From IMG/VR virus record IMGVR_UViG_3300012032_000003, positions 1 through 38,157 of that record: DNA of 38,157 bases. The stretch is one strand, 5' to 3'. This DNA comes from a virus. Shown in pieces: positions 24,073-34,100 of the stretch. The first letter of the stretch is position 1; every line of letters begins with the position of its first letter. A program made the position numbers and the translations under genes. Under the pieces are notes generated by a model. That model ran no database searches. It was not told where the DNA came from and worked only from the letters and a program-made list of their open reading frames with translations.

Positions 24073-27000
24073 ATGGCTAATGATAGAAATTTTGAGGTAA
24101 AGAACGGATTATTAACTACGCAGACTGTAACAGCAGGCGCGTTTGTAGGTGACGGTAGTCAACTTACAAACCTAGACTATGCGAAGATAACCTCAAACTT
24201 ACCAGACCCTATTCTAACGCTTGCAGGTGATGCAAGCGGTACAGCCACATTCACAGATCTAGGAAATGCAACACTAACGGTTGCAATCGACGGTGGTAAC
24301 GCAGATACTTTCGTTAATCTAGTTCCTGCTGACTTTACTCTTGACCGTGTAACAGACAACGGCAACACAACTACAAACGCTATCTCGGTTGGCAACATTA
24401 CAGCCGGTGGATATCTAAGAGGACCAGCAAGTCTTACTATTGATCCAAGTCCGTACGGTGACATTGGCGGTACAGTAGTAATCAGAGGTAACCTACAAGT
24501 TGACGGTGTAACAACAACGGTTAACTCAACAAACATCAGTGTTGACGATGTTAACATAGAACTAGCAGCAGGCGCAGAAAATGCAGGAGCAGCTAACGGC
24601 GCCGGCCTAACAGTTGACCTAGGTACAGATGGTGCTACAGCTATAACATACGACTCAAGTGTTAATCGCTGGACGTTTGACAGAGACGTTGAAGCCGATA
24701 CATTTATAGGTGACTTAACAGGTAACGCAACTTCGGCAGACCAATGGAGCACCGCTAGAACAATTACGCTGACCGGCGCAGTTACTGGTAATACTTCAAT
24801 CGATGGTTCAGGGAACGTCACTTTGGCAACTACCGCCACAAGTGATCCTACCCTAACACTAGCAGGTGATGCAAGTGGCACGGCCACGTTCACAGACCTT
24901 GGTAACGCAACTCTTACAGTCGCAATAGACGGTGGTAATGCTGACACGTTTGTTAATCTAGTCCCAACAGACTTTACTCTTGATTTTGTAACAGATAATG
25001 GTGCGTCAACTTCTAACAACCTAGCAATAGGCGATTTAACAGCAGGCGAAATTACAGTTGACAATATTATCTCGTCTGGTTTCTTGCGTGGTCCTTCAAC
25101 GTTTACAATCGATCCGGTGGCCTACCTTGACAACACAGGCACAGTTGATATTGCCGGCAACCTAGAAGTAGGTGGCGCGACTACTACAATTAACTCAACT
25201 GATGTTACTATTGCCGCTGCAAACATTGAACTAGCATCAGGCAACGTGTCAAACGCCACCGCAGCAGACGGCGCAGGTATAACAGTTGATCTAGGCACAG
25301 ATGGTACTACTTCTGCTATCTACGACGCAGGAACAGATAGATGGGTATTTGACAGAGTAGTTGAAGCAGATTCGTTTGTAGGTGCAATTGCAGGCACGGC
25401 AGCAACAGCTGACCAATGGACTACTGCACGAACTTTAACACTTACTGGGTCTGTTACTGGCAGCGTTAGTATAGACGGTTCACAGGACGTTACGCTTAAC
25501 ACATCACCAACAAACGATCCTACTCTAACTATTAACGGCGACGCGGCTGGCTCGGCTACATTCACTAACTTAGGAGACGCTACTCTTACACTTGCGGTTG
25601 ATGGTGGTAACGCAGATACACTTGATAACCTGGACTCAACAGACTTCACACTTGACTTTGTTGCAGCAAATGGTAATACTACTTCTAGTCCTATAACAGT
25701 TGGCAACATAACAGCAGACGATGCTAGTTTCGATAACATTACTACTACTGGATACCTCAGAGGTCCTGCAAACTTTGTGATTGATCCAGCAGCTTTTGGC
25801 GACGATACTGGCACAGTGGTCATTGCAGGTAACTTGCAGATTGACGGTACCACAACTACTATTAATTCAACTAATGTAAGTGTTGAAGATCTACAAATTG
25901 AACTTGCGTCAGGTGCCACAAATCCAGCAGCAGCAGATACAGCAGGTCTACTAGTTAACCTCGGCAGCAGCACGGTTGCGTCGATTACATACGAGTCAGC
26001 CAATGACTTATGGGCATCTAACAAGCCGATAGTTGCAACTACGTTTGCCGGCGACTTAATTGGCAACGCCGACACAGCGAGCACTTTAGAAACAGCAAGA
26101 AACGTCAGCTTATCTGGTGCTGTTACCGGTGTTGCTAGCTTTGATGGTTCGAGCAATATTACAATTGCAACAACAGCAACAAGTGATCCTACACTTACAT
26201 TATCAGGTGATGCAAGTGGTACAGCTACGTTTACAAACTTAGGTGATGCTACTCTAAGTGTAAGTATTGATGGCGGTAATGCTGATACGTTCGCTACCTT
26301 AGTGCCAACAGACTTTGATCTTGCGAGAGTAACAAACAGCGGCAACACAACAACCAATAACATCTCAGTAGGCACTGTTACAGCAACTGACTTTATCGGC
26401 GACGGTAGTCAAGTGTCCAATATTAACTTTGCTAACATCAGTAGCAACTTACCAGACCCTACGCTAACGCTTGACGGCGACGCGACAGGCACCGCTACGT
26501 TTACGGATTTAGGCGATGTCACACTTAACGTAACAGTCGACGGCGGCAATGCAGAGACGCTAGACGGTATAGACTCAACTGGCTTTACCCTCGACCGTGT
26601 AACTGGCAATGGCAGCACAACAACTAACGCTATCTCAGTCGGCAACATCACAGGCAGCACGATTGATGTAGGGCAGATAACAACCTCGGGCAACTTGCGC
26701 GGGCCTGCAACGTTTATTATAGACCCAAGTCCGTTTGCTGATATAGCAGGTACTGTAGTTATTCGTGGTGACCTAGAAGTAGAGGGCACAACCACTACTA
26801 TTAACTCAACTACAATAAGTGTTGATGATGTTAACCTTACACTAGCAAATGGTGCAACCAACGCTGGAGCTGCCGACGGAGCAGGCATAACAGTTGACTT
26901 AGGCACAAACGGAACAACCGCGTTTACTTATGTTGCGTCACTTGACCGTTGGGATCTTGACAGAGAACTACAAGCAGGAAGATTCATTGGCGATGTTACT

Positions 27001-29199
27001 GGCGATGTTACTGGCGATGTTACCGGAAACGCTGACACAGCATCTGCTTGGGAAACTGCTAGAACTGTTACGTTGTCTGGAGCAGTTACAGGGTCTGCAA
27101 GCGTCGACGGTGCAAGTAACGTAAACATAGCAACCACAGCTACAAGTGATCCTACACTAACGCTAGACGGTGACGTAAGTGGTACAGCTACGTTTACTAA
27201 CTTAGGCGACGCAACCTTAACAGTCGCAGTAGATGGTGGTAATGCCGAGACTCTTGACAACTTAGACTCTGCCCAGTTCTTGCGCTCAGACACAGACACA
27301 ATATTTGATTCTAACTCAGACACACAAAGGTTATACATCACTGCGGAAGGCAATACAGACGAATCACTGTCATTCTCAGTTAGTGGTAATACTGCGTTTA
27401 TACGAAGAGAAGAAATAGGATCTACAGCAAACCTACAGTTTGATTTAACAGGCTCACTAGGTACTGGAAACATTGTATTTGAACACGATGGCACCGATAC
27501 ACAAATTGTTATTGACTCTAATCGTGTGCTTACGGAAGCAGACTTATTAGCAATCAGTGACGCAGATACTTTGGACGGTGAAGAAGGTACATATTATCTT
27601 GACTTCAATAACTTTACAAGTGCACCTAGTCCGACCCTAACACTGAGTGGCGACGCCGCAGGCACTGCTACGTTTACAGAACTAGGTAACACAACTCTAA
27701 ACGTTTCAATTGATGGCGGTAATGCAGATACACTTGATAACTTAGATTCTACTCAGTTCTTGCGCTCTGACCAAAGTGATACGCTGGAAGGTAGTTTAAC
27801 ACTGCAAGCAACAGGTCCAGAAGTATTTCTGGACAACACAACTGCTGGTGGTGAATCTTTAAAAATTAAAACAACCACCACAGAAAGTTTTATTAAGTTC
27901 ACTAATACCGGTAGCTTTGGTATACAACCTGTGTCAGATGTTGCAACAGATGTAACCGCTCCGGTTGCGTTTGTTATGGCCGGCAACGGCGACATTAGTA
28001 TGTCTGGTGACGTATCCGTTGGCGGCATTATCTCAGGCGACGGTAGCGGCTTGTCAAACCTTGACTTCAACGACATCACAGCTAATATACCAGATCCTAC
28101 TCTAACACTAGATGGTGACGTAAGTGGTACAGCTACCTTTACTAACCTAGGTAACACAACACTTTCTGTTAGTGTTGATGGCGGCAACGCTGACACTGTT
28201 GACAATCTAAGTGCTACTGACTTTACGCTAGACAGAGTAACGTTCTACGGTAACAACACAGTTAACCCGATCAACGTAGGCACAGTAACAACATCAGGTG
28301 CTTTAAGAGGACCAGCAACGTTTATAGTTGACCCTGTGCCGTATGATAACATCGGTGGTACTGTTATCGTTAGAGGTAACCTACAGGTCGAAGGTACAAC
28401 TACAACAATAGAATCGACTGCGGTTACAATCGAAGATGTCAACATTGAATTAGCAAATGGCGCAGCGAATGCGAGTGAAGCAAACGGTGCAGGTATTACG
28501 GCCAACTTAGGCACAGACGGTAATGCGACAATCACATATGACTCGCTTACTGACACCTGGAACATGAACAAAGATCTGGTCGCAAGCAACTTTGTCGGTG
28601 ACCTAACAGGTAATGCAGATACAGCAACACGTTGGGCTGTAACTAGAAATATCAGCGTAAGTGGTGCAGTAACAGGCACAGCGACAATTGACGGTACAGG
28701 CGACGTTGATATTACTACAACAGCAACCAGTGATCCAACACTAACACTAGACGGTGACGTAAGTGGTACAGCTACATTTACTAACCTAGGTGATGCAACA
28801 TTAACGGTTAGCGTTGATGGCGGTAATGCAGATACACTTGATAACTTAAATTCGACTCAGTTTGTTAGAAGTGATGTCGACGATACGTTAGATGGTACGT
28901 ATACAGTAACAGGTGCACTAACGGTCGACGGTGACTTGTCTGTTTACGGCAATACCATAAACTTTATTTCAGGCACAAGCGCACGCATCGAAGTAACTGA
29001 TGTCGATACAGCAAACACTGGATCGGAATTTGTATTCTACGGTGACGACACTGAAGGCAACGCAAAGCTAAAAGCCAACGAGTATGAAGGCGACACTGTT
29101 AGAACATACAAAACAAGTTACACAAATACAGCAAGAACAGAAGGCGTAGACGTAGAGTACAACGACAATTCTAAGTCACTAGACTACAACTTCTTCTAA
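24073..29199 (+). CDS. Giant repetitive tail fibre protein
   Basis: A 1708-residue protein built almost entirely of beta-rich repeats. The basic block, beginning DPTLTLxGDxSGTATFTNLG and continuing to DGGNADT, occurs nine times (for example nt 24205, 24844, 25516, 26185, 26455, 27148, 28093). Five of these lead into a longer module of about 213-231 residues with LRGPA...IDP (nt 24411, 25081, 25752, 26690, 28298), then a NLQVDGTTTTINST strand pair and a DRW.FDR.VEA segment. A 90-codon insert (27274-27543) recurs in the next giant gene. The last 90 residues (from about FISGTSARIEVTDVD) form a different, non-repeat C-terminal domain. It probably forms a long trimeric shaft. AAGGAG precedes the ATG. 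It is likely co-transcribed with its neighbours. Confidence 0.78.
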   Translation: MANDRNFEVKNGLLTTQTVTAGAFVGDGSQLTNLDYAKITSNLPDPILTLAGDASGTATFTDLGNATLTVAIDGGNADTFVNLVPADFTLDRVTDNGNTTTNAISVGNITAGGYLRGPASLTIDPSPYGDIGGTVVIRGNLQVDGVTTTVNSTNISVDDVNIELAAGAENAGAANGAGLTVDLGTDGATAITYDSSVNRWTFDRDVEADTFIGDLTGNATSADQWSTARTITLTGAVTGNTSIDGSGNVTLATTATSDPTLTLAGDASGTATFTDLGNATLTVAIDGGNADTFVNLVPTDFTLDFVTDNGASTSNNLAIGDLTAGEITVDNIISSGFLRGPSTFTIDPVAYLDNTGTVDIAGNLEVGGATTTINSTDVTIAAANIELASGNVSNATAADGAGITVDLGTDGTTSAIYDAGTDRWVFDRVVEADSFVGAIAGTAATADQWTTARTLTLTGSVTGSVSIDGSQDVTLNTSPTNDPTLTINGDAAGSATFTNLGDATLTLAVDGGNADTLDNLDSTDFTLDFVAANGNTTSSPITVGNITADDASFDNITTTGYLRGPANFVIDPAAFGDDTGTVVIAGNLQIDGTTTTINSTNVSVEDLQIELASGATNPAAADTAGLLVNLGSSTVASITYESANDLWASNKPIVATTFAGDLIGNADTASTLETARNVSLSGAVTGVASFDGSSNITIATTATSDPTLTLSGDASGTATFTNLGDATLSVSIDGGNADTFATLVPTDFDLARVTNSGNTTTNNISVGTVTATDFIGDGSQVSNINFANISSNLPDPTLTLDGDATGTATFTDLGDVTLNVTVDGGNAETLDGIDSTGFTLDRVTGNGSTTTNAISVGNITGSTIDVGQITTSGNLRGPATFIIDPSPFADIAGTVVIRGDLEVEGTTTTINSTTISVDDVNLTLANGATNAGAADGAGITVDLGTNGTTAFTYVASLDRWDLDRELQAGRFIGDVTGDVTGDVTGNADTASAWETARTVTLSGAVTGSASVDGASNVNIATTATSDPTLTLDGDVSGTATFTNLGDATLTVAVDGGNAETLDNLDSAQFLRSDTDTIFDSNSDTQRLYITAEGNTDESLSFSVSGNTAFIRREEIGSTANLQFDLTGSLGTGNIVFEHDGTDTQIVIDSNRVLTEADLLAISDADTLDGEEGTYYLDFNNFTSAPSPTLTLSGDAAGTATFTELGNTTLNVSIDGGNADTLDNLDSTQFLRSDQSDTLEGSLTLQATGPEVFLDNTTAGGESLKIKTTTTESFIKFTNTGSFGIQPVSDVATDVTAPVAFVMAGNGDISMSGDVSVGGIISGDGSGLSNLDFNDITANIPDPTLTLDGDVSGTATFTNLGNTTLSVSVDGGNADTVDNLSATDFTLDRVTFYGNNTVNPINVGTVTTSGALRGPATFIVDPVPYDNIGGTVIVRGNLQVEGTTTTIESTAVTIEDVNIELANGAANASEANGAGITANLGTDGNATITYDSLTDTWNMNKDLVASNFVGDLTGNADTATRWAVTRNISVSGAVTGTATIDGTGDVDITTTATSDPTLTLDGDVSGTATFTNLGDATLTVSVDGGNADTLDNLNSTQFVRSDVDDTLDGTYTVTGALTVDGDLSVYGNTINFISGTSARIEVTDVDTANTGSEFVFYGDDTEGNAKLKANEYEGDTVRTYKTSYTNTARTEGVDVEYNDNSKSLDYNFF
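26989..27024 (+). repeat. 12-bp tandem repeat, three copies
   Basis: GGCGATGTTACT is repeated three times head to tail (26989-27000, 27001-27012, and 27013-27024 with a final C), encoding Gly-Asp-Val-Thr three times. Other modules in the same protein have a single GDLTG at this position, so this is a local expansion that keeps the frame. Confidence 0.9.
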
Positions 29200-29209
29200 A
29201 GGAAATTAA

Positions 29210-31120
29210 ATGGGCTTAGTAGCATACTATCCGTTAAATGGCAATTCGCAGGACTATATTACTGAAGATTTTGCAACTGTAGAAAACGTTATTTGGACAG
29301 ACGGTAAAGTTGGAGACTGTGGTAGTTTTAACGGTACAACCTCACAGATTATTATTCCCGACGAACCTAAATACAAGTCTAGGTCAGAAATAAGTGCGGC
29401 AGCTTGGGTTTATTCTACACGGAACTTAGCAGCTCGTCAAGTGGTATTAATGGTCGGCCGCGACATGAGTTCAGGATACCTCTTACTAACTGACGACGGT
29501 ACAACATTTAGAGCTAGAATTAACACCTCAGGTGGTCAGGTGGAAGCGTCAGCAACAGTGACCCTAAACACATGGAACCACTTTGCGTTTTCGTATTCAT
29601 ACGAAACTGGTCTGCGTCTATACTTGAACGGAGCATTGATTAGCGAACAGCCAGCAAACGGTACTATCACTTATCCTGAGATATTTGGCGACGGTAATTC
29701 TATAGGTGCTCACGGAGGTCAGTATTACTTCGAAGGGTTTATTGACGAGGTCGAACTATACAATCATGTGCTTTCCGCCAAGGAAGTGCAAAACATTTAT
29801 AGAGCACTTTATTTTTCTGCTAGCCTGCGTTATTCATCTAACTCAAACGTCAAAGAAGATACAATAACCGAGGTTGGCACAGTTACCTTTAACAATGGCT
29901 TTATAGGAACAAGCTCGGGCGGCATCGAATACAACAACCTAGATGCCAGAATAACCGAGGCAACGGTTAGCATATACGCAAGACTAGATGCAGTTGGGTT
30001 AAATCAAGTACTTGATACTTCTCTGCCAAGAGGTATTGTATTAAAGTGGCAGGACAATTCATCTAGTGCACTAGTTGGCGGCTTTGATGGAAGTTTCGTA
30101 ACTGTCCCTATAACCTATACACTAGGACAAGAAATACATATTGTAATGACCTATGACGGGTCAACTCAAAAGTTTTTTATTGACGGACAAAAAGTTCAAG
30201 AAAACGCTAAGACTGGTGCATTCAATTTATCTACGTTATATGTTGGCAAGTATTTTGCTAATTCAGATTACGACTTTGAAGGCAAGCTAAGAGATGCACA
30301 GGTATTTCAAAGGTTGTTCTCAGAAACAGAAGTGTATGAGTTCTCTAGAAACGCTATGTCCATTCACAATACTGGTATTATGCAACCTAAGTATTTGATC
30401 GAAACAGGTAACGAACTAGACTTTCTTTCTGTTAGATATGATAGTATACAAATAGGCGAGTTTAGCGAGATAGGCGCTGGAAGAGAAATGGTAAACTGGT
30501 TACCGTTTAATGACTCGAATGTAGACAAAACAGGCATAGGTACAGATGCAACGTTAAATAACGGAGCATTTGTTGATGTAGACGGCTTGTTTGTGGACGG
30601 TACAGACGATTATGCAACTATAAGTCAACCAGACTTAGATTTTAGTTCTCATCATTGGACTGTTTCGTTTCTTATATATCCGCTAGCAATCGACGGAACG
30701 TTTGTAGTGTCACCAAACTCTGCAGGAGTAGATCACGGATTTAGGTTCGGCGGCTCTGGCAATATCTCGATGCTGTACGCTGAGTCAGCAGATACTAACA
30801 CTAGAGCAGTAACAGGTAGCTTGCCGTTAAACGAATGGACACACGTTGTTGGACAGATTGATGAAAACTTGACAGCACGACTCTTTATAAATGGTGAACT
30901 AGTAGACGAAGAAACAAATACTATTCCTATCGCATACTGGACAGATGGCTGGAGTATTGGCCAAAGAGCAAACGCTACTTTCTACAGTAATTTTAGAATG
31001 AAAAACTTTAAAGTCTTTGATTCGGTATTAACTGTACAAGAAATCGGTGCTGAATATAGAATGGGCAAAGCTTCGGTAAATAAGAACACTGCATACGCAA
31101 AAGAAATAATAGAAGGTTAA
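29210..31120 (+). CDS. Triple LamG-like adhesin
   Basis: A 636-residue protein with three concanavalin A/LamG-type jelly-roll domains: about 1-197 (LVAYYPLNGNSQD ... GDCGSFNGTTSQI ... WNHFAFSY ... LRLYLNGALISE ... IDEVELYNHVLS), about 200-378 (EIHIVMTYDGSTQKFFIDGQ ... LRDAQVFQRLFS) and about 430-620 (WLPFNDS ... FVDGTDDYATI ... WTHVVGQI ... ARLFINGELVDE ... FKVFDSVLT). Each shows the characteristic strand ending in (N/D)G and the final strand before a helix. LamG folds usually bind glycans, so this may be a receptor-binding tip or side protein working with the adjacent fibres. The start follows AAAGGAAA, 10 bp after the previous stop. There are no membrane segments or signal peptide, as expected for a virion protein. 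Confidence 0.78.
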   Translation: MGLVAYYPLNGNSQDYITEDFATVENVIWTDGKVGDCGSFNGTTSQIIIPDEPKYKSRSEISAAAWVYSTRNLAARQVVLMVGRDMSSGYLLLTDDGTTFRARINTSGGQVEASATVTLNTWNHFAFSYSYETGLRLYLNGALISEQPANGTITYPEIFGDGNSIGAHGGQYYFEGFIDEVELYNHVLSAKEVQNIYRALYFSASLRYSSNSNVKEDTITEVGTVTFNNGFIGTSSGGIEYNNLDARITEATVSIYARLDAVGLNQVLDTSLPRGIVLKWQDNSSSALVGGFDGSFVTVPITYTLGQEIHIVMTYDGSTQKFFIDGQKVQENAKTGAFNLSTLYVGKYFANSDYDFEGKLRDAQVFQRLFSETEVYEFSRNAMSIHNTGIMQPKYLIETGNELDFLSVRYDSIQIGEFSEIGAGREMVNWLPFNDSNVDKTGIGTDATLNNGAFVDVDGLFVDGTDDYATISQPDLDFSSHHWTVSFLIYPLAIDGTFVVSPNSAGVDHGFRFGGSGNISMLYAESADTNTRAVTGSLPLNEWTHVVGQIDENLTARLFINGELVDEETNTIPIAYWTDGWSIGQRANATFYSNFRMKNFKVFDSVLTVQEIGAEYRMGKASVNKNTAYAKEIIEG

Positions 31121-31129
31121 AAACACTAA

Positions 31130-34100
31130 ATGGCTAGATTAAACGATTCGATTACGTTTGGCAATCACTCAATAACAGGTGACGTAGACGTCGCTGGACA
31201 GCTTATAGTTGCTGGTTCGCAAGTTATCACCTCATCAACTGTAGCAACTACCGCTGACGCACTAGAAACAGCTAGGACGATTACTCTAGGTGGTGACTTA
31301 TCTGGCAGTGTGTCATTCGATGGCTCGCAGGATGTAACCATTACTGCTACGGTTGCAGACGATAGTCACAACCACATAATTGCTAACGTAGACGGGTTAC
31401 AAGCAGCTCTTAGCAACAAACTAAGCCTAACAGGCAAGGCAGCAGATGCTGAATTATTAGATGGCCAAGAAGGTGCATTCTACCAAAATGCTTCAAACTT
31501 AAATGCCGGTACAATCAGTGACGCTCGTCTTCCAGGTACTATTACAAGTGACGTTACAGGCAACGCTGCAACAGCTTCGCAGTGGCTAACATCTCGCACT
31601 ATTACACTTGGCGGCGATCTAAGCGGCTCGGCGGGAATTGACGGTAGCTCTAACGTAACGCTGAGTGCCACTGTAGCAGACGACAGTCACGACCACATAA
31701 TTGCCAACGTGGACGGACTTCAGACTGCCCTTGACGGCAAAGTAGGAGTTAACGCAGTCGCAGCCGACTCAGACTTGCTTGACGGCCGAGAGGGCGTATT
31801 TTATCAAAACGCAACAAATCTTATCTCTGGCACTGTTAACGATGCACGATTGCCTAACACAATCACGAGTGACATCACAGGCAACGCTGCTACTGCAACG
31901 GCATTAGCAACGGCAAGAACTATTTCTCTAAGTGGTGACGTGTCTGGCGCCGTTAGCTTTGACGGAACAGCGAACGCAGCAATAACAGTAACAGTAGCCG
32001 ACGATAGTCACAACCACATAATTGCTAACGTAGACGGGTTACAAGACGCACTTGATACAAAACTCAGTAACAGTGGTACAGCAGCAAACGCTACACTACT
32101 TGACAACTTGGATTCTACACAGTTCCTGCGTTCAGACGCTGAAGCTATATTTGATTCTGCATTAGACACACAAAGACTATACATCACATCTGAAGGTGCT
32201 ACTGATGAGTCGTTGTCGTTCTCAGTCAACGGTAGTACTGCGTTTATAAGAAGAGAAGAGCTGGGAACTTCGGCAAACCTACAGTTTGATTTAACAGGAT
32301 CTTTAGGAACAGGCAACATTGTATTTGTGCACGACGGTACCGATACACGTATTATAATCGACAACAACCGTGTTCTTACTGAAGCAGACGAAGGCGCAGG
32401 CAACGGATTAGACAGTGACACGTTAGATAGCGAGGAAGGTACCTATTACCTAGACTTTAACAACTTCACTAATTTGCCAGATCCGACTATTACTCTAGGT
32501 GGCGACGCGACTGGTGATATAACACTAACCGATCTAAACAGCGGAACACTAGACGTAACGGTTGTTAGTGGTAATGCTACAACACTAAACAGTCAACCGG
32601 GCGCGTTTTACCAAAACGCAACTAACTTGATTTCAGGTACAATCAGCGACTCGAGACTACCAGGCACTATTTCAAGCGACATCACAGGTAATGCTAACAC
32701 AGCAACCTCTGCACTAGCATGGACAACTGCTAGAACTATTAGCTTGTCAGGCGCTGTTACTGGCAGTGTATCAGTAGACGGATCACAAAACGTTACAATA
32801 GCTGCAACAGCAACCAGCGACCCAACTCTAACTCTTGCAGGTGATGCAACAGGTACAGCTACATTTACTAACCTAGGCAACGCAACACTAACAGTCGCAG
32901 TTGATGGTGGCAACGCTGATACACTTGGTGGGCAAGCTGGTACATTCTATCAAGATGCATCAAACCTTACAACAGGTACTATTGATGATCTATTGTTACC
33001 AACTACTATATCAAGTGATATTACTGGCAACGCAGCAACCGCAACCGCACTTAAAACCGCAAGAACGTTTACACTTAGTGGTGACATCACAGGCAGCGTA
33101 TCGTTTGACGGAACCTCAAACGTTACTATATCAACAGTAATAGCAGACGATAGCCACAGCCATATAATTGCAAACATTGATGGACTACAGGCAGCACTTG
33201 ATGCAAAACTAGATGCGAGTGCACAGTCGTCGGATGCCGACACACTAGACGGAGAACAAGGAACTTATTATCTTGACTTTGTTAACTTTACAAACGTACC
33301 GGATCCGACTATCACAGTTACAGGTGACGCTACAGGAGTAGTTACACTTACAGACCTAGCAAGCGGAGGTTTGGTTCTTACAGTCGACGGTGGTAATGCT
33401 GACACCGTTGACAACCTAAACGCAACAGACTTTGACCTAGACACTGTTACTGGACACGGAGCAACTACTACAAACAACATTAGCGTAGGCGATGTTACAG
33501 CAGGCGCGCTAGATGTAGGAAACATCTTAACTAGTGGTTACTTGAGAGGACCTGCTACATTTGTCATCGACCCAAGTTTGTACGACGACCCGTCAGGTAC
33601 CGTTATAATTAAAGGTAACCTGCAGGTTGACGGTACAACAACTACAGTTGATTCGGCTTCGATATTAACTAGTGACTTAACGATTACTGTAGCAACTAAC
33701 GCTGCAAACGCAGGCGCAGCAGACGGCGCTGGTCTAATAGCCGACTTAGGTACAGATGGCCAGGCCGAAATGTTGTATGTAGAATCTTCTAATAGATGGA
33801 CGTTTAACACAGACCTAGAAGCTGCGAATTTTGTTGGCGACTTAACAGGCAACGCTGTTTCAGCAGACGCTCTATCAACAGCAAGAACAATTGCACTAGG
33901 CGGCGACGTTACTGGTTCAGCTAGCTTCGATGGCAGCTCTAACATCACAATTACTGCAACTGTTGCAGACGACAGTCACAACCATACAATTGCAAACGTA
34001 GACGGTCTACAAACTGCATTAAACAGCAAGTTAGGCACAGCGGGTACAGCAGCGAACTCTCAGCTACTAGACAGTTTGGACTCTACACAATTTATAAGAA

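Noticed and set aside
24177-26906. Long antisense open frames (165-351 codons) under the fibre gene
   Set aside because: They are mirror images of the repeated Thr/Asp/Gly/Ala-rich codons on the plus strand, are Val/Ser/Pro-rich with no ribosome sites, and recur with the repeats. Similar ones under 27753-38157 were rejected for the same reason.
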